A DNA stretch of 59,907 nt from Oscillospiraceae bacterium (lineage in GTDB: Bacteria > Bacillota > Clostridia > Oscillospirales > Ruminococcaceae): contig SVMW01000012.1 of the NCBI GenBank assembly GCA_015067215.1, positions 1 through 59,907 on the forward strand, given 5' to 3'. A program made the position numbers and the translations under genes. Below are positions 1-7,752 of this stretch, piece by piece (within the stretch, counting starts at the first letter, position 1; every line of letters starts with the position of its first letter). The notes beneath the pieces were generated by a model that did no database searches, was not told the DNA's origin, and saw nothing but the letters and a program-made list of their open reading frames with translations.

Positions 1-1
1 T

Positions 2-112
2 ATCCCAACAGAATTCATTGGGTTGTATGAAAAATATGGCTATTGCTATGTAAAAGACATAGTAAACTACGGAAATGGAATTGACCGTTTGTATGTCAGA
101 GAAATAAAATAG
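2..112 (+). CDS. GNAT-family N-acetyltransferase, C-terminal fragment
   Basis: The window opens inside this gene. The open frame from base 2 reads through 36 residues to a TAG stop at 110-112. The visible tail contains FIGLYEKYGYCYV and ends GIDRLYVREIK. This matches the last strands of many GNAT acetyltransferases, where an E-K-Y-G-Y/F helix end precedes the final beta strands and a D-R-L-Y motif closes the fold. The acetyl-CoA site lies outside the window, so substrate cannot be inferred. Family assignment from a tail this short is tentative. Confidence 0.55.
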   Translation: MPTEFIGLYEKYGYCYVKDIVNYGNGIDRLYVREIK

Positions 113-258
113 ACTATTCATTAAATTTCAATTTATCAAACCGATAAAATCATATAAAAAAGAGATGCTTTTTAGCGACCTCCCAACAAGAAAACACAAA
201 CCTGGTTTTTAACACAAAAAGGCTGCTGCCGCGTCAGCAACACTTGCATTACACAAAG

Positions 259-296
259 TAGTGCTGCGTGTCTTTTCCTTGCAGCAGCACTTTTTC
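259..296 (+). terminator. Hairpin terminator downstream of the GNAT gene
   Basis: AGTGCTGC near 259 pairs with GCAGCACT near 284-291 and is followed directly by TTTTT. The position fits termination of the plus-strand gene that ends at 112, although it lies about 150 bases downstream. Confidence 0.45.
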
Positions 297-311
297 TGCA
301 AAAACAGGCAA

Positions 312-355
312 AAATGTACCCGACAACACACTTTACAGTGTGTTGCCGGGTATTT
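312..355 (-). terminator. Strong hairpin terminator of the glycosyltransferase operon
   Basis: A 15-bp stem (317-331 with 338-352, one mismatch, 6-base loop ttaca-type) reads TACCCGACAACACAC on the left arm. On the minus strand it is followed by ATTTTTG. It lies about 65 bases beyond the stop of the minus-strand glycosyltransferase. Confidence 0.7.
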
Positions 356-417
356 ATGTTTTCTTATCGGGATGTCGCTTTTCAGCATCTCTTTTGTTTT
401 GTTGTTCACTTTTCAGT

Positions 418-2229
418 TTACTGTTCATATTTCGGCAGCACTCTGCTTTCGGAAAAATCTTCCATATCAAGTGTAAGGTTAGGGTTGTAGAACGGGTCGC
501 GCAGCAGGCCTTTGCCGTGGCGGTTCTGCAAACGCTGGCGTTCGCCCTCAAAACGTTCCTTCTTTTCGCCTTTTTTGTCACTGCCTCGGGACTTGCTTTC
601 GTAATGGTAACATTCCGCATAAGGTGTAAAGAGCACCTGATATCCCATATCCCTTATTCTTAAACAGAAGTCTACATCGTTAAATGCAACGGTGAATTCT
701 TCGTCAAGACCTTCTGCCGCATCATAGGCTTCCTTTGTCACCAGCAGGTTTGCCGCTGTTACACAGCTTAAATTCTGCACACAGCTTAAACGGAACATAT
801 AACCGCTTTTGCCTCGGCGGTGATATTTGTGGCTGTGGCCTGCAAAACCGCCAAGACCTGTGATAACACCTGCGTGCTGCACTGTGTCGTCAGGGTAGTA
901 CAACATTGCACCTACAATGCCCACATTTTTCTGCAATGCAAGGGAAACCATTTCGCTCAGCCATTCGCCGTTGATAATTTCAATATCATTGTTGAGCATA
1001 AGGTACATTTCGCCTTTTGCGGATTTTATTGCAAAGTTGTTGATTGCAGAGAAGTTGAAGCCGCCTTTGTAATATACAATATGTATATTATCATACTGTT
1101 TTTCCAGTTTGTTATAGTAATCAAAGGTAGTCTCTTCGGTGGAGTTGTTTTCGCAGATGATAATTTCAAAGTTTTTGTAGGTTGTTTTTGCATAAATGCT
1201 GTCAATGCATTTTGACAAATCATCAATATGGTCCTTGTTAGGAATAATAATGGAAACAAGAGGTTCCCTTGTCAGTTCATAATCAATTTTATAGGTGGAA
1301 CCGAACCTGCCTGTGGTTGCCTTGCCTTTTACACCGATTCTTGCAAGGTGGTCGTCAAGGGCACGGATAGCATTTGCGGTTACATACGGTTTTGCATCAA
1401 CGCCGCCGCTTGTGGACTGTGCATGCACACGCCAGTAGTAAAGCACCTTTGGAATGTGGTGAATTTTAACGCCCTCAATTTCACTTATTTTGAGGAACAG
1501 GTCGTGGTCCTGTGCACCATTGTAGTCATCGTTGAGCCCCCCTGTCTGCATATAAACAGTTTTTCTTATACAGGCAAGATGACAGATGTAGTTGCAGTTG
1601 GTCAGGTAGTAATAGCTGTAATCAGGTTTGAAGTGGGCAACGATAGGGCTGGTCCAGTCGGTGTCAAACAGCGCTTCGTCGGAGTAGATAAAATCAGCAT
1701 TTGTCTCATCAATTGCCTTTGCCATCTGATAAAGTGCGTCGGGGCTTAAAATATCATCGTGGTCACACAGACAGATATATTCCCCGTCAGCAAGGTCAAT
1801 TGCTTTCTGCTGATTGCCTGCAATACCGAAGTTTTTTTCCAGCTTTACATATTTTATTTTATCGCTGCCGAGAGATTTAATGTATTCTCCCACATAACTG
1901 TGGGCATCATCACTTGCATCGGCAAGGCAAAGCTGACCGTACTGATAACTCTGGTTTAAAAAACTCTGCACATATTCGGCAAGGTGTTTTTTATCGGTAT
2001 TGAACAGTGGTGTAACAATGCTGATTGTACCGTCCTTTACGCTGTGGCATTTGTAGCTTTTCTGCTTTTCAAGGGCATCCTTCGGTGGCAGAAAACGGCC
2101 TTTTTTAGCTTTCATTCTGCGCTGGAGAAACCCTTTTGCACGTTTGAATGTGCTGGAAATGCCCTCCGTTTTAATATATTCAATAAGCAGCAGAAAAAGT
2201 TCTTTGATTCGTCTTATTTTAAGTATCAT
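418..2229 (-). CDS. Two-domain family 2 glycosyltransferase
   Basis: A 603-residue protein with two GT-A (GT2) catalytic domains in tandem. The first starts with ISIVTPLFNT around residue 70 and has the metal motif CDHDDIL and the later GAQDHDLFLK. The second starts VSIIIPNKDH around residue 325, with LNNDIEI as its DxD-like motif and FNDVDFCLR. No membrane segments are seen, so it is probably a peripheral enzyme at the cytoplasmic face that transfers nucleotide-sugars to a surface glycan; rhamnan-type GTs share this layout. The start has AAAGGACAAGTT directly upstream. It is a clear paralogue of the next gene, transcribed in the same direction with a 179-base gap. Sugar and acceptor are unknown. 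Confidence 0.88.
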   Translation of the reverse strand: MILKIRRIKELFLLLIEYIKTEGISSTFKRAKGFLQRRMKAKKGRFLPPKDALEKQKSYKCHSVKDGTISIVTPLFNTDKKHLAEYVQSFLNQSYQYGQLCLADASDDAHSYVGEYIKSLGSDKIKYVKLEKNFGIAGNQQKAIDLADGEYICLCDHDDILSPDALYQMAKAIDETNADFIYSDEALFDTDWTSPIVAHFKPDYSYYYLTNCNYICHLACIRKTVYMQTGGLNDDYNGAQDHDLFLKISEIEGVKIHHIPKVLYYWRVHAQSTSGGVDAKPYVTANAIRALDDHLARIGVKGKATTGRFGSTYKIDYELTREPLVSIIIPNKDHIDDLSKCIDSIYAKTTYKNFEIIICENNSTEETTFDYYNKLEKQYDNIHIVYYKGGFNFSAINNFAIKSAKGEMYLMLNNDIEIINGEWLSEMVSLALQKNVGIVGAMLYYPDDTVQHAGVITGLGGFAGHSHKYHRRGKSGYMFRLSCVQNLSCVTAANLLVTKEAYDAAEGLDEEFTVAFNDVDFCLRIRDMGYQVLFTPYAECYHYESKSRGSDKKGEKKERFEGERQRLQNRHGKGLLRDPFYNPNLTLDMEDFSESRVLPKYEQ

Positions 2230-2325
2230 AACTTGTCCTTTATAAATAACTTTTATATTTAAGGATATTTATATATATTCCGGCAAGGCTGCCGAATGGC
2301 ATAGCCTGCCGTCATCTAAGGGGGT

Positions 2326-2387
2326 GACAGAAAATTTGTAGAGCTGTGCGGAACAAATTTTTGTCAACAGGGGGCAAAGCCCCCTGT
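2326..2387. repeat. Nested palindromic element between the two glycosyltransferases
   Basis: An imperfect inverted repeat (GACAGAAAATTTGT near 2328 against ACAAATTTTTGTC near 2353) is followed by a perfect 9-bp stem ACAGGGGGC-aaa-GCCCCCTGT (2367-2387). A related GGGGGC-tat-GCCCCC hairpin occurs at 25331-25347. No T-run follows on either strand, so it looks more like an interspersed palindrome than a terminator. Confidence 0.5.
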
Positions 2388-2408
2388 GAAAGTAAAAGTC
2401 GAATACTT

Positions 2409-4232
2409 TTACTTGTATCCATAGTTTTCATACAGCAGTGTGAAATGCGGGTTGTAGTAATGGTCGCCATAGTTGAAGTATTTCTGCCACTTGCTTGCAA
2501 AGCGTGCCTTTTCGCCCTCATAACGTGGGTTTGGCTTGTCGGTGTCGCTGCCACGGGACTTGCTTTCGTAATGGAAGCCCTCTGCATAAGGTGTAAACAC
2601 ATTTACAAAACCGTCTTCATAAAGTTTAAGGCAGAAGTCGATATCGTTGTAGGCAACCGCAAAGTTTTCTTCATCAAGACCGTATTTATTATACAGTTCT
2701 GTTTTAACCATCAGGCAGGCACCCGTAACCGCCATATAGTTCTGTGCGGTAACAAGACGGTACATATCCCCTGTGTTGTCCTTTGCATTGTGCAGCCCTT
2801 TATGACTGTGGCCCGCCGAACCGTTGATACCGATGATAACCCCTGCATGCTGCAGTGTGCCGTCAGGGTAGTAGAGCTTCGCACCAACCGCACCGACATC
2901 CTTGCGCTGTGAGAACATAAGCATTTCTCTGAGAAAATCTTCGCTTGTAAATTCAACGTCATTGTTAAGCAGCAGAATATGTTCCCCTGTGGCATATTTT
3001 GCACCAAAATTGCAGATTGCACTGAAGTTGAACCCGCCTTCATAATAAACAACTTTAAGGTTGTCATATTCTTTAAGGGCCTGTTCATAATATTCAAATG
3101 TGGACTGTTCAGCCGAGTTGTTTTCCACAACAATAACCTCTACATTATTCCAGCCGCCTTTTTCCTTTATTGAGGCAAGACAGCGCGACAAATCTTCGAT
3201 ATTATCTTTGTTTGGAATAATTACACTGATTTTCGGGCTGCCGTCAATTTCGTATCTCACACGGTAGCTGCCAGGCCATTTCTGAATTTCCACTTCGCCT
3301 TTCAGGCCCACGCGTTCAAGATGTGCGGCAATGGCTTTTCTGCCTGCTTCAAAAGCGTACATCTTTGCACTCATGTCGTTTGCTGTGCTGCCTGCATGAC
3401 CGCGCCAGTAATAAAGCACCTTGGGAATATGATAAACACACTGTGCCTGTTCGGTAAGACGCAAAGTCAGGTCAAAATCCTGTGCACCGTCAAAGTTTTT
3501 GTCTTCATAAAAACCAACCTTTTCGGCAAGTTCCTTTTTGAATACAAGGAAGTGTGTGATGTAGTTTACACCTCGCAGAAAATCCGGTGCATAGTTGATT
3601 TTGAAATGGAACTGAATAAGGTGCTTAAGGTCGCCGTCAAGGGTGATTTCGTCGGAATAAAGCACATCGGCACCGTGGTCGTTTATAGCCTTTACATTTT
3701 CGTACAAGGCATTCGGCAGAATAACATCGTCATGGTCAAGCAGCGCAATGTATTCCCCTTCGCAATATTTAAACCCAAAATTTGTGTTTTCGGCAATGCC
3801 AAGGTTTTTTTCCATTACAACATATGTAATGCGGCTGTCTGCCTTTGCCTTTGCTTCAATTTCAGGATAGTCGCCGCTTGCGTTTACCAGCACCAGCTGC
3901 CAGTTGGAATAGCTCTGCTTTTCAACGCTCTCCACCATCTCCATAAGAAATTTTTTCGGTGTGTTGTAAAGCGGCACCACAATGCTGATTTTTGGCATAT
4001 ATTCAAACTTTGCAATACTTTGCGCCTTAAGTTCCCTTTTAAGCGGAATATCACTGCGGAACTGCCACACATCCTTTTTAAGCATAAGGTTTACACGGAA
4101 CTGCACCTTGCGGCCTGTGGCTTCCAGACCTTCGTTTTTTATTGAATTATACCCTCTTTTGACAAGATGGGTTACGCGTTTAACATTTAAATTTCGTTTT
4201 AAAAACCTCAATGGGCTGTCCTGTACGTCCAT
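2409..4232 (-). CDS. Two-domain family 2 glycosyltransferase (paralogue)
   Basis: A 607-residue protein with the same layout as the gene at 418-2229. The first GT2 domain starts ISIVVPLYNTP around residue 80, with DHDD and GAQDFDLTLR. The second starts ISVIIPNKDN around residue 335, with LLNNDVEF and YNDIDFCLKL. Both genes end their second domain with a histidine/aromatic FHYESKSRGSD-type stretch. AAGGAGCATCT precedes the ATG. It probably acts with its neighbour in building a surface polysaccharide. A candidate minus-strand promoter and a 14-bp palindrome lie upstream, shared in design with the divergent deacetylase gene. Acceptor and sugar specificity cannot be read from the sequence. Confidence 0.88.
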   Translation of the reverse strand: MDVQDSPLRFLKRNLNVKRVTHLVKRGYNSIKNEGLEATGRKVQFRVNLMLKKDVWQFRSDIPLKRELKAQSIAKFEYMPKISIVVPLYNTPKKFLMEMVESVEKQSYSNWQLVLVNASGDYPEIEAKAKADSRITYVVMEKNLGIAENTNFGFKYCEGEYIALLDHDDVILPNALYENVKAINDHGADVLYSDEITLDGDLKHLIQFHFKINYAPDFLRGVNYITHFLVFKKELAEKVGFYEDKNFDGAQDFDLTLRLTEQAQCVYHIPKVLYYWRGHAGSTANDMSAKMYAFEAGRKAIAAHLERVGLKGEVEIQKWPGSYRVRYEIDGSPKISVIIPNKDNIEDLSRCLASIKEKGGWNNVEVIVVENNSAEQSTFEYYEQALKEYDNLKVVYYEGGFNFSAICNFGAKYATGEHILLLNNDVEFTSEDFLREMLMFSQRKDVGAVGAKLYYPDGTLQHAGVIIGINGSAGHSHKGLHNAKDNTGDMYRLVTAQNYMAVTGACLMVKTELYNKYGLDEENFAVAYNDIDFCLKLYEDGFVNVFTPYAEGFHYESKSRGSDTDKPNPRYEGEKARFASKWQKYFNYGDHYYNPHFTLLYENYGYK

Positions 4233-4338
4233 AGATGCTCCTTATAAATACATATTATTAATTAAGTATATCATAAACAGTATATATCTTTCAATGATAC
4301 ATTTGGTTTATGTCTCATTTTACTTTTGCTGCTCCGGA

Positions 4339-4367
4339 TTTATAAAAAGTTTCTCAAAATGTGAAAA
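4339..4367 (-). promoter_or_regulatory. Candidate promoter for the minus-strand glycosyltransferase
   Basis: On the minus strand TTTTCA (4362-4367) and TATAAA (4339-4344) are separated by 17 bases. It lies about 105 bases upstream of the ATG at 4232. The -35 is weak, which would fit an activated promoter. Confidence 0.4.
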
Positions 4368-4388
4368 TTTAAAATTATTTTTACTGTA

Positions 4389-4402
4389 TTAGTTATAACT
4401 AA
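4389..4402. promoter_or_regulatory. Palindromic operator candidate, copy 1
   Basis: Perfect 14-bp palindrome TTAGTTATAACTAA, identical to 4577-4590. Its edge is 21 bases upstream of the minus-strand -35 candidate at 4362-4367, a position typical of an activator site. Confidence 0.55.
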
Positions 4403-4576
4403 CACCGCCTTTTTTACCTTTGTCCCGCCACCATAATCTGCTAAAAAGCCTTTATTATGGCAGTATTTTCCTTGTTTGATTGTATAAAATTCATTTCTTA
4501 TTCATATTTTTTCTTTTTTGTACTTTAAAAAACACAGATTTACAATAACTGTCAAAACAGCCCTTAAAAGACATTA

Positions 4577-4590
4577 TTAGTTATAACTAA
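4577..4590. promoter_or_regulatory. Palindromic operator candidate, copy 2
   Basis: Second perfect copy of TTAGTTATAACTAA. The flank is also shared (both read ...ATTAG...CTAACA). It ends 18 bases upstream of the plus-strand -35 at 4609. Confidence 0.55.
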
Positions 4591-4608
4591 CATCAGATTT
4601 TACGAAAT

Positions 4609-4637
4609 TTGACATAAATACACTTTTATGTTTTAAT
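4609..4637 (+). promoter_or_regulatory. Promoter of the deacetylase-bactofilin block
   Basis: TTGACA (4609-4614), 17-base spacer, TTTAAT (4632-4637). It is a sigma-A type promoter with a perfect -35 and a weak -10, about 110 bases before the deacetylase start. Confidence 0.55.
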
Positions 4638-4746
4638 TATTACATAATTATTATGCGGTATTGTCTGCTGTTTTCTTTACAACTCTGTACGCATTCATAC
4701 TGCAGAATTCCCGGGTATTTTTTCAGAAACACGAGGTTAACACAAA

Positions 4747-5667
4747 TTGTATTTTGGAAGTGTCCGCTTTTTTAAGCATCTTATACTGTCTACAGTGGCA
4801 CTGATGATTATAATTCCCACCGTTCTGGCTGTGTACTTCGGTGTACATAACCACCGCAGCAAATTGCTTGCGGAACATTACCGCAAACAGATTGATTCAG
4901 CCCAGCTTCCCAAACTGGAACATCTGGACGGTGTGGACTACGAAAATGTAATCACTGTACCGTCTTATGAATATCAGACAGCCTACCCCGACCTTTATGT
5001 TGAAAGGGCAGCCTTTGCCCAGCCCGATACAGACAGGCCTGTTATATATCTGACCTTTGATGACGGCCCTTCTGCCAACACCGCACAGGTGCTTGACACG
5101 CTTAAGGCAAACGGCATCAAAGCCACGTTTTTTGTAGTGAACAGTGACCTTGACGGCAGTGAGGATTTATACCGCCGCATTGTAAACGAGGGGCACACAA
5201 TAGGCATTCACACCTACAGCCACCGGTACACAGACATTTACAGTTCGGTGGACAGCTACCTTGCTGACTTTGAAAAAATGTTTACAAAGGTGTATGAAAT
5301 AACAGGTGTAAAACCTGATATATTCCGTTTTCCCGGCGGCAGCATAAATGTTTACAATCAGGACATGTATATGGAACTTATTGCGGAAATGCTGCGCAGG
5401 GGTTTTACCTATTATGACTGGAATGTAGCCAGCGGTGATGCCGGGCAGACCTTTACTGCTCAGCAGATAGAAAATGCGGTTGTGCAGGGTGTGGGCAACA
5501 AAAGCAGAAGCATTGTGCTTTTGCACGATTCCTCAACCAAGCAGGCAACCGTTGCTTCCCTGCAGAATATCATTGACCATTTTAAAGGAACACACGAATT
5601 TATGGCATTGGACAATACCGTACAACCTGCGGTATTTACATATAAAGACAACAACATCGGCGATTAA
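4747..5667 (+). CDS. Membrane-anchored polysaccharide deacetylase (NodB domain, CE4)
   Basis: A 306-residue protein with one N-terminal membrane anchor (about residues 10-31) and an extracellular carbohydrate esterase 4 domain. Family motifs are intact: TFDDG (D105, D106), H155-T-Y-S-H159 for metal binding, RFPGG, the YDWNVASGD strand and LLHD near the end. It should remove N-acetyl groups from peptidoglycan or a surface glycan. The start is TTG at 4747, preceded by GAGG 10 bases upstream; no in-frame ATG precedes the membrane anchor. Bactofilin follows 41 bases downstream, so the two are probably co-transcribed and linked in wall shaping. Confidence 0.88.
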   Translation: MYFGSVRFFKHLILSTVALMIIIPTVLAVYFGVHNHRSKLLAEHYRKQIDSAQLPKLEHLDGVDYENVITVPSYEYQTAYPDLYVERAAFAQPDTDRPVIYLTFDDGPSANTAQVLDTLKANGIKATFFVVNSDLDGSEDLYRRIVNEGHTIGIHTYSHRYTDIYSSVDSYLADFEKMFTKVYEITGVKPDIFRFPGGSINVYNQDMYMELIAEMLRRGFTYYDWNVASGDAGQTFTAQQIENAVVQGVGNKSRSIVLLHDSSTKQATVASLQNIIDHFKGTHEFMALDNTVQPAVFTYKDNNIGD

Positions 5668-5708
5668 TATAAAAACACGAAAGTATTTGATTTTGGAGGA
5701 CTAACCCT

Positions 5709-6314
5709 ATGGCAAACAAGGAAACAAACAACTTCAAGCAGGCTCTCAACGAACTTCTTGCAGGCAAACTTACAACAGATGAACCAACATACATTGAACC
5801 TGCTGCAGAGGTTGTAAAAGAAGAACCTAAAGCAGAAGCAAAAGCTGACAACGACACATACCAGAAGGCAATTGACGTTGTTGCTGAAATTGAAAAAACT
5901 CTTGACCAGGAAGAGACAATCATCACAAAAGGCGTTGTTATTGAAGGCAACATCCGCACAACAAGCAAGCTTACAATTATGGGCGAAGTTACAGGCAATG
6001 TAGTTTCCTCTGCAGACCTTATCATCAAAGGCAAGGTAGGCGGCAGCCTTGAAGGCAACAACATTGTGCTCAGCCAGTGCGAAGTAAAAGACACCGTTAC
6101 TGCTATGAACGAGCTCAACATCTCCGCAATGAGCGTTGTAAACGGCGACATCAAATCCGGCAGCATTGTTTCCAACGGAACAGTGTTCGGCAACATCACA
6201 GCAAACAAAGTTGTGCTCAGCGAAGAAAGCAAAACAGTGGGCGATGTGTCCTGCAAAACAATCAGAATCAGCGAAGGCGCTTCCCTCAAAGGCAAGCTCG
6301 AAACAATTGACTGA
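5709..6314 (+). CDS. Bactofilin (polymer-forming cytoskeletal protein)
   Basis: A 201-residue protein. About the first 75 residues are an acidic, Ala/Glu/Lys-rich linker. Residues of about 75-195 form a beta-helix of short repeats with regularly spaced Gly, Val and Ile (GVVIEGNIRTTSKLTIMGEV and similar rungs), which is the bactofilin (DUF583) signature. Bactofilins polymerise without nucleotide on the inner membrane and position wall enzymes. TTTGGAGGAC precedes the ATG. Elsewhere bactofilins are often paired with M23 peptidases; here the partner is a CE4 deacetylase. Ser/Thr-rich rungs and a lack of hydrophobic N-terminus suggest a cytosolic protein. Confidence 0.88.
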   Translation: MANKETNNFKQALNELLAGKLTTDEPTYIEPAAEVVKEEPKAEAKADNDTYQKAIDVVAEIEKTLDQEETIITKGVVIEGNIRTTSKLTIMGEVTGNVVSSADLIIKGKVGGSLEGNNIVLSQCEVKDTVTAMNELNISAMSVVNGDIKSGSIVSNGTVFGNITANKVVLSEESKTVGDVSCKTIRISEGASLKGKLETID

Positions 6315-6461
6315 TTTATATAGGCGATTTAAAAACACAGCAGTGTCAAAACTTAAGACAGCGGTGCTTTGCAGCACCCTGTCGGTCTGACTGTCTGAAA
6401 ACAATTTTACAGGCGTCAGCTTTGTTTCTGCTGTGAATCTTTTTTAAGGAGCTTGAATTAT

Positions 6462-7613
6462 ATGAACAAAAAACAAGCGGCAGCATGGATAGTGACCGTG
6501 CTGTTGTCAGTCCTGTACATTGTTTTCGGCAACAGGCTGGCAAAGCAGAACTACATTATGCGTGATGACCTGTCCAACGGAGTCCCTGAAAAGATGAAGG
6601 TTGTGGCAATCATTGATGCAGAATATGAATATGCCCTTTACGGCGAAGATGCAGAAGCCCACGGAGAAGACATTGTCCTGTTTGAAGGGGAGTTCCTGCA
6701 AGGTTACAAAAAAGGCACCACCGCACTTGCTGTTCAGCGTGTGGACGAGCTTTATGCAGTGGAAATGCGCCCTGTTGAGGTTGGCAACACCATTATTGTA
6801 TATTCCAACCCTGACCCTCTTATTGATGTAAGATATATGTTTGCGGAATATAACCGCGTGACAATTCTGTGGGTGCTCATTGCCGTGTTTGCAGTTATGC
6901 TGCTGGTTTTCGGCAGAGGCAAAGGGGTTAACACCCTTGTGTCCCTCATGCTTACCATCGGTGCGATTTTCTTTGTATTCATTCCGGCCGTACTTGCCAA
7001 CGGCAACATTTACCTGTGGGCAATATCCACCTGCGCATATATAATTCTTATGACACTGCTTATAGTGTGCGGATATACCCGCAAAAGTCTTGCAGCTATA
7101 ATCGGCTGTGCCAGCGGCACCGCTGTAAGCGGCATACTTGTCATATTCTGCGACCGTTTCCTGCACATGACCGGGCTTGTAAGTGAAGACTCAATGTACC
7201 TTATGATGCTCAACACCGAAAACCCTGTTGATATAAAAGCAATTATCTTTGCCTCAATTATTCTCGGTGCGGTGGGTGCTGTTATGGACGTGGCAATGGA
7301 CATTTCCTCCGCATTGTCGGAACTTAAAATTCAGGTGCCTGACATTTCCCGCAGCCAGCTTATAAAATCCGGTTTTGCCATCGGCCGCGATGTAATGGGC
7401 ACAATGGCCAACACGCTTATTCTGGCTTACATCGGCTCATCCCTTTCCACAACACTGCTGCTGGTGGCTTACAATTCATCCCCGCTGCTGCTGTTCAACA
7501 CCGAAATGATAATTGTGGAACTTTTGCAGGCAATTGCAGGCAGTTTCGGCATTCTGCTTTCCATCCCGCTGACAAGCCTTGTCTGCGGTGTGCTGTATGC
7601 AGATAAAAAGTAA
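6462..7613 (+). CDS. YibE/F family multipass membrane protein
   Basis: A 383-residue integral membrane protein. One N-terminal segment (residues about 8-25) is followed by a roughly 100-residue extracellular beta-rich domain, then about seven hydrophobic segments (from VTILWVLIAVFAVMLLVFG on). Motifs such as GAVGAVMDVAMDISSAL and GRDVMGTMANTLILAYIGSSL are characteristic of YibE/YibF. The family is widespread in Firmicutes, and its molecular function is unsettled. The ATG at 6462 has AAGGAG upstream and is preferred to the TTG nine bases earlier. It lies 147 bases after bactofilin on the same strand. Confidence 0.82.
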   Translation: MNKKQAAAWIVTVLLSVLYIVFGNRLAKQNYIMRDDLSNGVPEKMKVVAIIDAEYEYALYGEDAEAHGEDIVLFEGEFLQGYKKGTTALAVQRVDELYAVEMRPVEVGNTIIVYSNPDPLIDVRYMFAEYNRVTILWVLIAVFAVMLLVFGRGKGVNTLVSLMLTIGAIFFVFIPAVLANGNIYLWAISTCAYIILMTLLIVCGYTRKSLAAIIGCASGTAVSGILVIFCDRFLHMTGLVSEDSMYLMMLNTENPVDIKAIIFASIILGAVGAVMDVAMDISSALSELKIQVPDISRSQLIKSGFAIGRDVMGTMANTLILAYIGSSLSTTLLLVAYNSSPLLLFNTEMIIVELLQAIAGSFGILLSIPLTSLVCGVLYADKK

Positions 7614-7752
7614 TTGGCATCGCGGGTGCACAACGCCCTCACATCATATACACGGCAGCCTTTATACGGCACAATCTGCCCACTGGCTGCCGGCAATATA
7701 TTCAATCTGATTTATATTATCATCAAAACCCATTACACAAAAAGGCATATAA

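Larger units (their letters stand above)
113..417. other. Intergenic region between GNAT tail and glycosyltransferase, two hairpins
   Basis: 305 bases without a convincing gene. It holds two terminator-like hairpins, annotated separately, that face the convergent genes on either side. I see nothing else: short open frames here lack ribosome sites. Confidence 0.6.
4233..4746. other. Divergent regulatory region, 514 bases
   Basis: AT-rich spacer between the divergent glycosyltransferase and deacetylase genes. It contains outward-facing candidate promoters and two identical 14-bp palindromes, each annotated separately. No gene was found in it. Confidence 0.7.

Noticed and set aside
2326-2387. 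Rho-independent terminator between the glycosyltransferase genes
   Set aside because: The stem is strong but no T-run follows on either strand, so it is annotated as a palindromic element.
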